Part shown: in pieces, positions 32,565 through 41,933 of the stretch
Position numbering within the stretch: position 1 is the stretch's first letter
How the letters are laid out: every line of letters starts with the position of its first letter
Assembly: GCA_003326195.1 (NCBI GenBank)
Contig: LXQE01000150.1
Span: forward strand, 145,485-209,484
DNA: 64,000 bases
Reading direction: 5' to 3'
Source: Nostoc punctiforme NIES-2108
Lineage (GTDB): Bacteria > Cyanobacteriota > Cyanobacteriia > Cyanobacteriales > Nostocaceae
The notes under the pieces: generated by a model
What the model was told of the DNA's origin: nothing
Databases searched by the model: none
Seen by the model: only the letters and a program-made list of their open reading frames with translations
Translations under genes and position numbers: made by a program

Positions 32565-34718
32565 ATGTCAAATATAATATCAGAATTGTGGACTAACTTT
32601 TTGACATCAGAATCATTTATTCCACATGGACACTGCTATCTATGGCAAACGAATTTAGTTTGGTTACACATATTATCTGACGCATTCATTGCACTAGCTT
32701 ATTACTCAATTCCAGCTACACTCTTCTACTTTGTCCGCAAGCGAAAAGATTTGCCCTTTGATTGGATTTTTTTGCTGTTTAGTGGATTTATCGTAGCTTG
32801 CGGTACTACTCATTTAATGGAGATTTGGACACTTTGGCATCCAACCTATTGGGTGTCGGGGTTTCTCAAAGCAGTAACTGCAACAATATCTGTAATTACA
32901 GCATTAGAACTTGTGCCTTTAGTTCCACAAGCACTCGCACTTCCTAGCCCTGCTCAATTAGAACAAGCAAATCAAGAACTTCAAACCCAAATAGCCGAAC
33001 GCTTATCGGTAGAGGAGGAACTGCGAAAATACCAGAATCATCTCGAAGAAATGGTTGCTGTTCGCACCAATGAAATTACTAAGACTAACGAGCAATTACA
33101 ACAAGAAATTCTTGAACGTCAACGCATCTTAGAAATTCTCCGACAAAGCGAAGAACGCTACCGTTACTTGGCTGAGGCAATTCCTCAACTTGTATGGACA
33201 ACTAAACCTAACGGTGAATGTGATTTTTTTAATCAAAATTGGTGCGAATACACTGGGCTAACATTAGAGCAGTCTTTGGGTTCTGGTTGGTTGGCTGCAT
33301 TGCATCCAGATGATGTTCAAAGAGCTGATAAAGTGTGGTCTGATGCTGTAAAAAATAACACTATATATAACAATGAATATCGCTTTAAACGAGCTACTGA
33401 TGGCTCCTATCGTTGGCAGCTAGCACGAGGTTTACCACTCAAAGATGAGCAAGGTTTTGTAGTCAAGTGGTTTGGAACCTGTACGGATATCCACGAACAA
33501 AAACAAATACTTGAAGAACGAGCGCACCTGCTGGAATTAGAGCAAGTAGCACGAGCGAAAGCAGAAACAGCCAATCGAATTAAAGATGAATTTTTAGCCG
33601 TCCTCTCTCACGAACTACGCACTCCACTCAACGCAATTCTCGGCTGGTCAAAGTTGTTGCAAACCCGCAGGTTAGACCAAACAAAGACATCTGAAGCACT
33701 AGCTACAATCGAGCGAAATGCTACCTTACAAGTCCAACTTATTGAAGACTTGCTGGACATCTCCAGAATTTTACAAGGTAAATTGACGCTGAATATTACG
33801 AAGATTAATCTAAAGTCTACGATATTGTCGGCACTACAGACAATGCAGTTAGCAGCAGAAACAAAGTTGATTGAGGTGAATACAGTATTTGAACCGGGTG
33901 TAGGGCAAATTATGGGCGACTCGACTCGTTTGCAGCAAGTCGTCTGGAATCTCCTTTCTAACGCAATCAAATTTACACCCAGAGGGGGAAAGGTAGAAGT
34001 GCGACTTCAGGAAACTGATGGCTATGCTCAAATAATCCTTAGCGATACGGGTAAAGGAATTAGCGCTGACTTTTTGCCATTCGTGTTTGATTACTTCCGC
34101 CAAGCAGATAGCACCTCTACAAGAAAGTTTGGTGGATTGGGACTGGGATTAGCAATTGTACGTAATATCATCGAAATGCATGGCGGCATTGTCAAAGCAG
34201 ATAGTCACGGTGAGGGTAAAGGGGCAATATTTACTATTAGCTTACCGCTTCTACCAGATGCAAGTTCAAGGCTGACGGATGAAAAAAACTACCCTGCATT
34301 CTTAGCTACTAAATCCTTACCTCTGAATGACATCAGGATTTTAGTTGTCGATGATGATACTGACTCACGAGATTTTGTTGCTTTTGTATTAGAGCAAGAT
34401 GGGGCTTTTGTGATGACAGCATCTTCCGCTGATGAAGCATTACAAAGTTTAGCAGAAGTCAAGCTAGATGTGTTAGTCAGCGATATTAGTATGCCCGATA
34501 TGGATGGCTATATGTTAATACATGAAGTGAGAACTCGAACACCAGAACAAGGTGGACAAATTCCAGCAATTGCCTTGACTGCCTTTGCGAGAAACAATGA
34601 CCACGAAAAAGCCCTAAATGCTGGATTTCAGATGCATTTATCCAAACCTCTGAATCCAGAAAAATTAATTGTAGCCATTGTTAAACTGATGGAAACAAAA
34701 GTGTCAGCAATTACCTAA
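32565..34718 (+). CDS. ethylene-receptor (ETR1-type) hybrid histidine kinase
   Basis: 717 residues. Residues 30-125 form three helices of the plant ETR1 ethylene-binding domain: S-D-A-F-I-A-L-A-Y-Y-S-I-P (Asp39 equals ETR1 Asp25; Pro50) and VACGTTHLMEIWT (Cys79 and His83, the Cu(I)-binding pair of ETR1 C65/H69). A coiled coil, one PAS/PAC domain (about 196-320), HisKA with His349, HATPase, and a C-terminal receiver with Asp640 follow. Synechocystis Slr1212 is the known cyanobacterial ethylene receptor of this kind. It likely senses ethylene through copper and signals by phosphorelay. It is followed by repeats, with no partner gene. Confidence 0.92.
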   Translation: MSNIISELWTNFLTSESFIPHGHCYLWQTNLVWLHILSDAFIALAYYSIPATLFYFVRKRKDLPFDWIFLLFSGFIVACGTTHLMEIWTLWHPTYWVSGFLKAVTATISVITALELVPLVPQALALPSPAQLEQANQELQTQIAERLSVEEELRKYQNHLEEMVAVRTNEITKTNEQLQQEILERQRILEILRQSEERYRYLAEAIPQLVWTTKPNGECDFFNQNWCEYTGLTLEQSLGSGWLAALHPDDVQRADKVWSDAVKNNTIYNNEYRFKRATDGSYRWQLARGLPLKDEQGFVVKWFGTCTDIHEQKQILEERAHLLELEQVARAKAETANRIKDEFLAVLSHELRTPLNAILGWSKLLQTRRLDQTKTSEALATIERNATLQVQLIEDLLDISRILQGKLTLNITKINLKSTILSALQTMQLAAETKLIEVNTVFEPGVGQIMGDSTRLQQVVWNLLSNAIKFTPRGGKVEVRLQETDGYAQIILSDTGKGISADFLPFVFDYFRQADSTSTRKFGGLGLGLAIVRNIIEMHGGIVKADSHGEGKGAIFTISLPLLPDASSRLTDEKNYPAFLATKSLPLNDIRILVVDDDTDSRDFVAFVLEQDGAFVMTASSADEALQSLAEVKLDVLVSDISMPDMDGYMLIHEVRTRTPEQGGQIPAIALTAFARNNDHEKALNAGFQMHLSKPLNPEKLIVAIVKLMETKVSAIT

Positions 34719-35277
34719 AAAACAATACAGTTCAGATAAGCCAAAAACCCAGGAGCAATACGGTTCAGTTAAGGCTTAACGCTTTGTCAAAGTAAGTTTT
34801 CTAACGAACCGCAAAGGGCGCAAAGTACGCAAAGGAAAGAGAAGGAAGAAATAAAGAAGAAATTCTTAACTGAATTGTATTGAGATATGGAGACGCGATT
34901 GATCATGTCTTGAAAGACCAATCGTCCACATCAATAACTCTTAACCCAAGCCTATTGACCTACAAACGACTTTTTAGTTTTAATAAAGCACCAACTATTA
35001 GACTTCATTGCATGAATCAAATAGCTTTCACTCTAAATCCCTCTCCCAAGGTTGGAGAGGGGCTTGGAAATGTCTATTGTATACAAATAGCCATTTATAG
35101 GAGATTACACTTGTATCAAGTTAGCTTAATCACTTATAATTCCTGCTATAACTCCGCCAAAGCTACGCTTTTGCTCCCCGAATAGCAAGTAAGGAAGGGC
35201 TGAGATGGGGTATTTTTATGATGGCAATTAGCCGAACTTGATATTAGTATGTAATCCAAGCAGGTAAGGTAATAAAA
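34719..35277. other. repeat-rich intergenic region
   Basis: About 560 bp. It holds ACAATACAGTTCAG and CAATACGGTTCAGTTAAGG pieces, a GGGCGCAAAGTACGCAAAGG repeat, a degenerate palindromic element (34884-34930, GGAGACGCGATTGATCATGTC), and CCTCTCCCAAGGTTGGAGAGG at 35041-35061. A 101-codon frame (34880-35185) lies across these repeats and is not supported. Confidence 0.6.
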
Positions 35278-36504
35278 ATGCTGAAAAACAAGAATCTACT
35301 GGTAGCAGCTATTATCTGCTTGTGTTTGAGTAATGGGAATACTGCCTTTGGTAAAGATGTTGGCGTTATTTTAGCAAAGATTCAAAATACTCAGTCCGCA
35401 GTTATTCGGAACAAAAACGCAGTTGCTAACTTCGAGCAAGGAAGCAATCTCTATAAACAGGGAGATTTAAAAGGAGCGGAGGCGGCTTTTCGGAAGGCAA
35501 TTGAACTAGAACCCAATTTTGCACAAGCCTATATAGCCTTGGGAAATACTCTCGACGATCGAGGTAAACCACAAGAAGCGATCGCTCAATACAATAAAGC
35601 CATTAGTCTCGATCCTCAAGACTCTAGAGCATATTTTAATCTCGGTTTGACTTTAGCAAGACTGAATCAGTTAGAAGCTGCGATCGCCCAATATCAAAAA
35701 GCCATCAGCCTTGAACCCAAGTATGCTGAAGCTTACTATAACTTAGGAAATGCTCTCTACGCTCAAGGCAAGCTCACAGAAGCAGTCAGCGAATATACAG
35801 CAGCAATTCGCCTCAAACCAGATTATGCGCCGACTTACACCCGTTTAGGCAATGCTCTGTACGATCGAGGTGAGCTAGCAGAAGCAGTTACCCAGTATAA
35901 AAAATCTATTAGCTTCGATCCTAACTATGCAGACGCTTACTATTACTTAGGAAATGCTCTCTACGCTCAAGGAAAGCCAGCAGAAGCAATCGCCAACTAT
36001 ACCGAAGCCATTCGCCTCGCTCCGAAAAATCCAGCAGGTTATAATGCCTTGGGAAATACTCTGTACGCTCAAGGCAAACTAGAAGAAGCGATCGCACATT
36101 ACAAAAAAGCCATCAGCTTCGCTCCCAACTATGCAGACGCTCACTATAATTTAGCAAGTGCTTTTTACGCTCAAGGCAAGCTAACAGAAGCAATCGCTGG
36201 CTATACCGAAGTGATTCGCCTCGATCCCAAACACGCACAAGCTTACACAGGTTTAGGAAATGCAATGGACGATCGAGGTAAACCTCAAGAAGCGATCGCA
36301 CATTACAAAAAAGCCATTAGCCTTGTACCCAACGATGCATTCACTTACTATAATTTGGGAATCACTTTGGGAAGAGAACAACAGGCAAAAGAAGCGATCG
36401 TTAATCTCAAAAAAGCCAGAGAATTATTCCAAGCTGAGAAAAACAAGGAGATGGTTGAGCAAGTCGATCGGCTAATCCAAAAAATTAATACCCAAACGAA
36501 TTGA
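35278..36504 (+). CDS. secreted TPR-repeat protein
   Basis: 408 residues. It has a signal peptide (N-terminal K-N-K, hydrophobic run to about residue 18, A-F-G at about 25). From residue 52 to the end there are about ten 34-residue TPRs with near-identical consensus (Y-A-x-A-Y-Y-N-L-G-N-A-L-Y-A-Q-G-K). The repeats are so alike that internal duplication is recent. It is a periplasmic or surface scaffold with unknown partners. An AAGGTAA-type site precedes the ATG. Confidence 0.88.
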   Translation: MLKNKNLLVAAIICLCLSNGNTAFGKDVGVILAKIQNTQSAVIRNKNAVANFEQGSNLYKQGDLKGAEAAFRKAIELEPNFAQAYIALGNTLDDRGKPQEAIAQYNKAISLDPQDSRAYFNLGLTLARLNQLEAAIAQYQKAISLEPKYAEAYYNLGNALYAQGKLTEAVSEYTAAIRLKPDYAPTYTRLGNALYDRGELAEAVTQYKKSISFDPNYADAYYYLGNALYAQGKPAEAIANYTEAIRLAPKNPAGYNALGNTLYAQGKLEEAIAHYKKAISFAPNYADAHYNLASAFYAQGKLTEAIAGYTEVIRLDPKHAQAYTGLGNAMDDRGKPQEAIAHYKKAISLVPNDAFTYYNLGITLGREQQAKEAIVNLKKARELFQAEKNKEMVEQVDRLIQKINTQTN

Positions 36505-36510
36505 ATATTG

Positions 36511-36551
36511 GGCATGGGGCATGGGGCATGGGGCATGGGGCATGGGGCATG
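36511..36551. repeat. heptamer tandem repeat (GGGGCAT)
   Basis: Five to six consecutive GGGGCAT/GGGCATG heptamers between the TPR gene and cobA-hemD, followed by GAGCAGGGGAGCAGAGGAG, which is repeated at 38219-38256. Confidence 0.9.
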
Positions 36552-36582
36552 AAGAGCAGGGGAGCAGAGGAGAATAACTACT

Positions 36583-36613
36583 GACAAATGACAAATGACA
36601 AATGACAAATGAC
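36583..36613. repeat. heptamer tandem repeat (GACAAAT) supplying a start codon
   Basis: Four perfect GACAAAT heptamers end in GACAGAG. Each junction makes an ATG, and the one at 36602 is the start of cobA-hemD. The preceding GAGAATAACTACTGACAAAT is the same as at 38254-38273 before coaE. Confidence 0.9.
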
Positions 36614-38191
36614 AGAGGCAAAGTCTACCTCGTAGGTGCTGGGCCTGGAGATGCAGCATACCTAACAGTAAAAGCTTACAAACTCTTAGCTGCTGCTCAG
36701 GTGTTAGTTTATGATGCTTTAGTAGATGGTCAATTATTGCAGTGCGTACCAGATGATTGCCTGAAATTAGATGTCGGTAAACGCGGTGGCAAACCCAGTA
36801 CAAGCCAAGCAGAGATTAACAAGTTGCTGGTAAAGCACTGTCTGCAAGGAAAACAAGTTATACGCCTCAAATCAGGCGATCCGCTGATTTTTGGGCGTTG
36901 TACTTCCGAAATTGAAGCCTTGAAAGCATCTGGTTGTGATTTTGAACTAGTACCAGGAATTTCCTCAGCCCTTGCAGCACCTTTGTTGGCAGGAATTCCC
37001 CTGACAGATCCGGTGTTAAGCCGCTGTTTTGCAGTGCTTACAGCTCATGAACCAGAGGTTTTAGACTGGGAGGCGCTGTCACGGTTAGATACACTGGTAA
37101 TTTTGATGGGAGGGCAACATCTAGCAGAGATTATAGATCAACTGGTAAAACACGGGCGATCGCACTTAACACCCATTGCCATCATCCGTTGGGCAGGAAC
37201 TCCAGATCAACAAATTTGGACGGCGCAACTGGGCAATATTCTGGAACAAACCGCCGGATTATCCCTTTCTCCAGCGGTAATTGTAATTGGCGAAGTTGTT
37301 GGGCTACGCAAGTACTTACAACCTGAGAAAATAGATTGTCAGGTTTTTACTACAGCCAAAACTTTTAGCCTTCCTGCTATGTCAAGCAATTTCCCCCGAT
37401 CTCCCCTTACTGGTAAAATGATCTTGGTAACACGTTCAGTTGGCCAATCGAGTCAATTTAGCGATCGCCTCATTGCATCAGGTGCAACCGTCATCGAAAT
37501 GCCTACCTTAGAAATCGGCCCGCCCTCCAGTTGGGAAGCTTTGGATAATGCGATCGCTTATTTATCTGACTTCGACTGGTTAATTTTCACTTCTACCAAT
37601 GGCATAGACTACTTTTTTGAAAGGCTAACTACCCAAGGTAAAGATAGCCGTGCCTTAGCTGGCATCAAAATTGCCGTCGTTGGTGAGAAAACAGCCCAAA
37701 GTCTCAAACAACGCTCTCTGCAAGCAGATTTTATTCCCCCCAACTTTGTTGCCGATTCTTTAGTGGAAAATTTCCCAGATAAATTAGATGGTAAAAAGGT
37801 ATTATTTCCCAGAGTTGAAAGCGGCGGCAGAGAAGTTTTAGTTAAGGAATTAACTCTCAAGGGAGCAAAGGTGATAGAAGTTGCGGCATATCAATCTTGT
37901 TGTCCTAGTAGTATTCCACCTGCGGCAAAGTTAGCTCTCCAAAACCGCAAAGTAGATGCAATCACCTTTGCCAGTTCTAAAACTGTACAATTTTTCTGTC
38001 AACTTACTAATAATATATTTTCCAACAACTCTGATGCTAGCCAATTATTAGAGGGAGTTTGTATTGCCTCGATCGGCCCCCAAACCTCCAAAACTTGCCA
38101 TGATTTATTCGGACGTGTGGATGTAGAAGCCGAAGAATACACTTTAGATGGTTTAACCCAAGCACTAATCGCATGGGCGACAAATTCGTAG
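36602..38191 (+). CDS. cobA-hemD: fused uroporphyrinogen-III C-methyltransferase / uroporphyrinogen-III synthase
   Basis: 529 residues. Residues 5-245 are the SUMT methylase (VYLVGAGPGDAAYLTVKA; LKSGDPLIFGR; GISSALAAPLLAGIPLT), which methylates C2 and C7 of uroporphyrinogen III to precorrin-2, the gate to sirohaem and B12. Residues about 268-529 are HemD (MILVTRSVGQSS at the start, FTSTNGIDYF, TFASSKTVQFF), which closes the ring of uroporphyrinogen III. The fusion is common in cyanobacteria and Firmicutes. The start ATG lies inside a heptamer repeat. Confidence 0.95.
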   Translation: MTNDRGKVYLVGAGPGDAAYLTVKAYKLLAAAQVLVYDALVDGQLLQCVPDDCLKLDVGKRGGKPSTSQAEINKLLVKHCLQGKQVIRLKSGDPLIFGRCTSEIEALKASGCDFELVPGISSALAAPLLAGIPLTDPVLSRCFAVLTAHEPEVLDWEALSRLDTLVILMGGQHLAEIIDQLVKHGRSHLTPIAIIRWAGTPDQQIWTAQLGNILEQTAGLSLSPAVIVIGEVVGLRKYLQPEKIDCQVFTTAKTFSLPAMSSNFPRSPLTGKMILVTRSVGQSSQFSDRLIASGATVIEMPTLEIGPPSSWEALDNAIAYLSDFDWLIFTSTNGIDYFFERLTTQGKDSRALAGIKIAVVGEKTAQSLKQRSLQADFIPPNFVADSLVENFPDKLDGKKVLFPRVESGGREVLVKELTLKGAKVIEVAAYQSCCPSSIPPAAKLALQNRKVDAITFASSKTVQFFCQLTNNIFSNNSDASQLLEGVCIASIGPQTSKTCHDLFGRVDVEAEEYTLDGLTQALIAWATNS

Positions 38192-38266
38192 GTGGGGGAA
38201 CAGGGGAGTAGGGAAGCAGAGGAGCAGGGGAGCAGAGGGGCAAGGGAGCAGAGGAGAATAACTACT

Positions 38267-38287
38267 GACAAATGACAAATGACAAAA
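38267..38287. repeat. heptamer tandem repeat (GACAAAT) supplying the coaE start
   Basis: GACAAAT GACAAAT GACAAAA. The ATG at 38279 is the coaE start. The 45-bp preceding segment is shared with the cobA-hemD leader. Confidence 0.85.
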
Positions 38288-38875
38288 CGTATAATCGGCT
38301 TAACTGGAGGTATTGCCACAGGCAAAACTACTGTCACCAATTATTTAGCTAGCACTTATAACCTGCCGATTTTGGATGCAGATATTTATGCTAGAGAGGC
38401 AGTATCTTTAGGTTCGCCGATTCTGGGCGCGATCGCTCAACGTTACGGCGAACAAATTTTACTGCCAGATGGTAGCCTCAACCGTCAAAAGCTAGGTGAA
38501 GTTATCTTTAATCGTCAAGATGAACGCAACTGGATAGACAATTTGATTCATCCTGATGTGCGCGATCGCTTCCTCAAAGCTATTGCTCAGTCTTCGTCAA
38601 AAATACTGGTGTTAGTAGTGCCTCTATTATTTGAAGCTGGGATGACTGATTTGGTAACAGAAATCTGGGTAGTACGTTGTTCCCAAGAGCAACAACTACA
38701 AAGATTGATACAACGAAACCATTTAAATACAGAACAGGCACGAGCTAGGATTAACAGCCAGTTATCCATCGAAGAAAAAGCGGCTCATGCAGATGTTGTT
38801 TTAGATAACTCTTTTACCCTAGAAATACTACTGAAACAGGTAGATGCAGCTCTAGGAACTACAAATATTGACTAG
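38279..38875 (+). CDS. coaE: dephospho-CoA kinase
   Basis: 198 residues of a P-loop kinase: IGLTGGIATGKTTV (P-loop 10-17), the D-A-D lid-base pair, H-P-D-V, V-V-P-L-L-F-E-A-G substrate motif, and C-S-x-E-x-Q in the C-terminal half. It phosphorylates the 3'-OH of dephospho-CoA in the last step of coenzyme A synthesis. Complete and of normal length. Its leader is a repeat copy of that of the preceding cobA-hemD gene. Confidence 0.96.
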   Translation: MTKRIIGLTGGIATGKTTVTNYLASTYNLPILDADIYAREAVSLGSPILGAIAQRYGEQILLPDGSLNRQKLGEVIFNRQDERNWIDNLIHPDVRDRFLKAIAQSSSKILVLVVPLLFEAGMTDLVTEIWVVRCSQEQQLQRLIQRNHLNTEQARARINSQLSIEEKAAHADVVLDNSFTLEILLKQVDAALGTTNID

Positions 38876-39127
38876 AGTATATTGATATTAAAATATATAT
38901 ATGTATATATATTTATGACCTTTTCAAGATATAAAAAGCTTATTGCTTAATATTATATAGTTAAGCAAAAAACTCATATCTCACCAAATAGTGTCCAACA
39001 GTTCGGTGATTTTACAGTTGAATGTGCGGTTAATAATACTGTAAATTTAGATTTATGGACTTTTTAATTAATTATTAGTTCTATTTTTTAATTGTTTTTA
39101 AGTGCCTTCTCTTCAATCGTAATAGGT

Positions 39128-39433
39128 ATGAACTTAAGTTTTAGTTTTTTTAATAAATTAGCTTTGGTTATCTCTCCAGAAAAAGAATTAAAACAAAAGA
39201 ATAAAATCCATGATTACAGACAACAACTTTGGGGAGGCGACTACATATTTGAGCGCCTTCATGAAGGAACAATTGGATACATGACTGGAGTAGGGAGAGG
39301 CGTTAAAGCCTGCGATCGCATTATTTTACGAGAAGGTTGTGAATCTTATCAATATCAAGTTGAAGAAATTGATTACTACTCCGATCCATCTGATATGTGG
39401 ATAGCTTTACTTAAGCAAATACCGAATGACTAA
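39128..39433 (+). CDS. hypothetical small protein
   Basis: 101 residues from the ATG at 39128; a longer form could begin at the TTG 39092. The N-terminus has a short hydrophobic run (S-F-S-F-F-N-K-L-A-L-V-I), and the rest is charged with a W-G-G-D-Y-I-F-E-R and Y-Y-S-D-P-S-D-M-W end. I do not recognise a family. The surrounding 200 bp are AT-rich, consistent with a gene of recent or variable origin. Confidence 0.5.
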   Translation: MNLSFSFFNKLALVISPEKELKQKNKIHDYRQQLWGGDYIFERLHEGTIGYMTGVGRGVKACDRIILREGCESYQYQVEEIDYYSDPSDMWIALLKQIPND

Positions 39434-39469
39434 ATATTTAAGTTAACCAGTTGCTTCAATTCTAGAGTT

Positions 39470-39542
39470 CAATATAGTTCAGAATGAGCAACAAAATCCT
39501 GATGTAGAGACGCGATTTATCGCGTCTTGAAAGACCAATTAT
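39470..39542 (-). repeat. dispersed GACGCGATAAATCGCGTC element (reversed copy)
   Basis: Reverse copy of the right half of the element at 55217-55330: complement reads ATTGGTCTTTCAAGACGCG, palindrome, then TTGTTGCTCATTCTGAAC. This is the longest match of the right-hand half between two copies in the window. Confidence 0.85.
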
Positions 39543-39662
39543 CTAAAGGATTCTCCTTCTCTTACTAGATGATAGTAAACGTAAGGTACATCATAGTCGT
39601 CTCCTAGCTTGTGATGAGGGGAGTGAAGTTTTTATACCTCACTCAATCTAGAACAGCTAAAT

Positions 39663-41066
39663 CTATATCAAATCAATCAAAAAATGAGCTATTAAAGTAT
39701 TTCTTTCATAGGATAGCAAGTAAAGATGCAAAAGATTTGGGTTATCTTTATCAAGGTGCATCACTGAACCATCAACTGCTAAGTGGTGATGATCTATCCA
39801 CCGCTCCTGTGAATCTAGTAAAAAACTGAAGTAGGGGCTGACATCTGGGTGATTTTTAGTTAATTCTTCATAGCTTTGATAAAAAGGAGGTATCCCAATT
39901 CCCATCGGCATATATAAGCCTTTGGAATAATCTTTTACAGACAATTGAGGAAGTGTTTTCAGATTAACGCCACTGATGAATAATCTATTTTGCTCACCAG
40001 TTTTGGTATCTGTAAATCCTAGCTCAATTTCCTGTAAATTTTGTTCAACACCAATTGGTTTAATATTCCTTAAAATGGCTTTATCAAATTTGCCTATTCT
40101 CCAGTATTGATTTCCCCAAGGCTTATTTTGGTCGTAAAATCCTGGCGCTCGAAAACTTGCAAATTTAACTTCATTTTTAACGTCGTAAAAATCTCCCCAT
40201 TTAGTGATATTGGTTGCTAGCGTAGTTCTAACTTTTCTACTTTGCTCTCCTGATACAATTATCCTCTCATCAAGAGGGAATTGAGTAGCAACTTCTTTTT
40301 GATTGATTACATTTCTAAGAATATTAGTTTTTACTATTGTGCCACTTGGATCTTGCCAGTGTTCTAATTTCCACCAATGCTGCCAATATGAAATCTTATT
40401 AATTTTTTCAAAAATATTTTTGTAATGTCCAATCGGAAATGTAAACCAACTTTGATAATAAAGGGATTTGTTGTTATCCTCTTTAGTAAAAAGTAAAATT
40501 TCCCAAAATCCGGCATTTAAGCAATTATTAGCCAAAGCGATCTCTACAATGTTTTGCTTTTCAAAACCATCTCCTCCAACAATTTCTATATTTTGCGAAT
40601 TAGCAGCAAAACTAATCTGTTGTCTATTCCATTCCCTATCTGTAAAAGCAATTATTTCTAAACCTCGATCTTTTTTAACCCATTCTGGTGCTTTAGGAAC
40701 TAATAGCTCTAAATCAACATTTTTTATAACTATTTTTGCCGTATTTTTGTCTGTTGGTTCTAGTACGAAATCAAAATGTGTATCATCTTTCTTAATAAGT
40801 GTTAATTTTCGATTAGAATATCTTTTAAAGTTTTTTCCTAATGGTGCGGGATTGGCTGGATAATCGACATTAGATAATTCTTGTAGTTTTACACTCATCT
40901 GATTATCAAGTTTATATCTTGATTGAAACCAGAAACCACCTAGTCCCAGCAAACCAAGGCAGAGAATAAAGGTACTAAATAAAATCTGTTTCTTCGTGAC
41001 TCTGAAATTAGGCTTGCCAAATTGGGAAATACCTGCATTTTTTCCTTTCGCAGAGATGTTTTTCAT
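39663..41066 (-). CDS. membrane-anchored protein of unknown function
   Basis: 467 residues. A basic N-terminus and one helix (about 27-47) suggest an anchor with the rest outside the cytoplasm. The body is beta-rich with several W residues and an H-W-W-K-L-E-H-W segment near 231-238; near the end comes W-I-D-H-H-H-L-A-V-D-G-S-V-M-H. I see no known enzyme motif. GC is lower than in the flanking genes and it has no operon partner, so it may be a lineage-specific gene. Confidence 0.75.
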   Translation of the reverse strand: MKNISAKGKNAGISQFGKPNFRVTKKQILFSTFILCLGLLGLGGFWFQSRYKLDNQMSVKLQELSNVDYPANPAPLGKNFKRYSNRKLTLIKKDDTHFDFVLEPTDKNTAKIVIKNVDLELLVPKAPEWVKKDRGLEIIAFTDREWNRQQISFAANSQNIEIVGGDGFEKQNIVEIALANNCLNAGFWEILLFTKEDNNKSLYYQSWFTFPIGHYKNIFEKINKISYWQHWWKLEHWQDPSGTIVKTNILRNVINQKEVATQFPLDERIIVSGEQSRKVRTTLATNITKWGDFYDVKNEVKFASFRAPGFYDQNKPWGNQYWRIGKFDKAILRNIKPIGVEQNLQEIELGFTDTKTGEQNRLFISGVNLKTLPQLSVKDYSKGLYMPMGIGIPPFYQSYEELTKNHPDVSPYFSFLLDSQERWIDHHHLAVDGSVMHLDKDNPNLLHLYLLSYERNTLIAHFLIDLI

Positions 41067-41474
41067 CAGATAAATTTATTTTTATGAGAATGCTGATTAA
41101 CAGCATAGCATTCTGCAAAATGGATGTCTTATTTATATTTTCAACGAAGTGTTAATAAAAAGTTATCTGCAAATCAAAGAGTTTAATACCAATTCTTGTA
41201 GATGCTGAATGTTACATCTCTGTTAGAAAATTGCTCCACTTGAAGAGACCAAAATAGAAGCAATTTTCCGCTACACTTAGCTTAAGTTTGAGTCAGGTCT
41301 AAGCCTCGACTTATCTATTTTTCCTTTATTGCGATACTTGCAGCAAACCGCTAAAAGCCCCTATGCATAGGCACTTAAGAAATTACACTTTTCCATTTCA
41401 CCAGAATTAGTCACAATAGAAAAAGTTTTATGCCTCAAAGCAAAACTTTTACCCAACAAAGTCGTTTACTTTCC
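41067..41474. other. intergenic region, no gene seen
   Basis: 408 bp, AT-rich. It lies between the two minus-strand starts/stops and holds no repeat element I can name and no credible small gene. Confidence 0.5.
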
Positions 41475-41861
41475 TTAATTAGATAAAGTAGGACTAAGCT
41501 GTTGAAGAAACTCAATATTCAAATCTAGCTTTTCTCCTAACCATAAGGAATGAACTGCGTGGTCTGCCACAGCATTCCCTGTCTCAGGATGGACGAGAAT
41601 ATCTAATCCCTCACGATTGAGCATTAACCAAGGAACAACTTTATCAAACTGATTCGGTAAGAAAGCAACTTGATACATCGCTTTTGGATGGGGGCCGATG
41701 GGCTTGTCAAACCAGCGTCCGAGTTGCACGTCAAACCTAGCGCCTAATCCTTCACGTACACGCGCAGCGACATCCCGACTCGCAGGATCGAAGTAAACAT
41801 GAGCATGAAAACCAGTGATCTCGATAGTATCTTCTTCCATAGATCCACTTTTCGCTCTCAA
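41475..41861 (-). CDS. DOPA 4,5-dioxygenase family protein
   Basis: 128 residues with the family core: G-F-H-A-H-V-Y-F near 13-20 (metal His), G-R-W-F-D-K-P-I-G-P-H-P (second His region) and V-H-P-E-T-G-N near 92. Relatives from fungi and from Nostoc open the catechol ring of L-DOPA to betalamic acid in vitro; the true substrate in cyanobacteria is unknown. A Met at residue 8 is an alternative start. It is monocistronic. Confidence 0.88.
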   Translation of the reverse strand: MRAKSGSMEEDTIEITGFHAHVYFDPASRDVAARVREGLGARFDVQLGRWFDKPIGPHPKAMYQVAFLPNQFDKVVPWLMLNREGLDILVHPETGNAVADHAVHSLWLGEKLDLNIEFLQQLSPTLSN

Positions 41862-41904
41862 CTCTAATTTTGGGTAGCGGGCTTTTTATTTCTTACTAAA
41901 AAAG

Positions 41905-41933
41905 CGATGTCTACGACGGGCTACGCCTACGTT
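41905..41933. repeat. dispersed GCGATGTCTACGACGGGCTA repeat (intergenic copy)
   Basis: This copy is complete. The complement is found at 6048-6071, in the fusion gene at 12597-12623, and in shuffled form in the broken toxin at 45270-45317. Confidence 0.85.

Noticed and set aside
34880..35185. 101-codon frame before the TPR gene
   Set aside because: Crosses three recognisable repeats and has no ribosome site or family likeness.
36348..36803. Minus-strand frame of 151 codons over cobA-hemD and the TPR gene
   Set aside because: Antisense to two well-supported genes and made partly of heptamer repeat.
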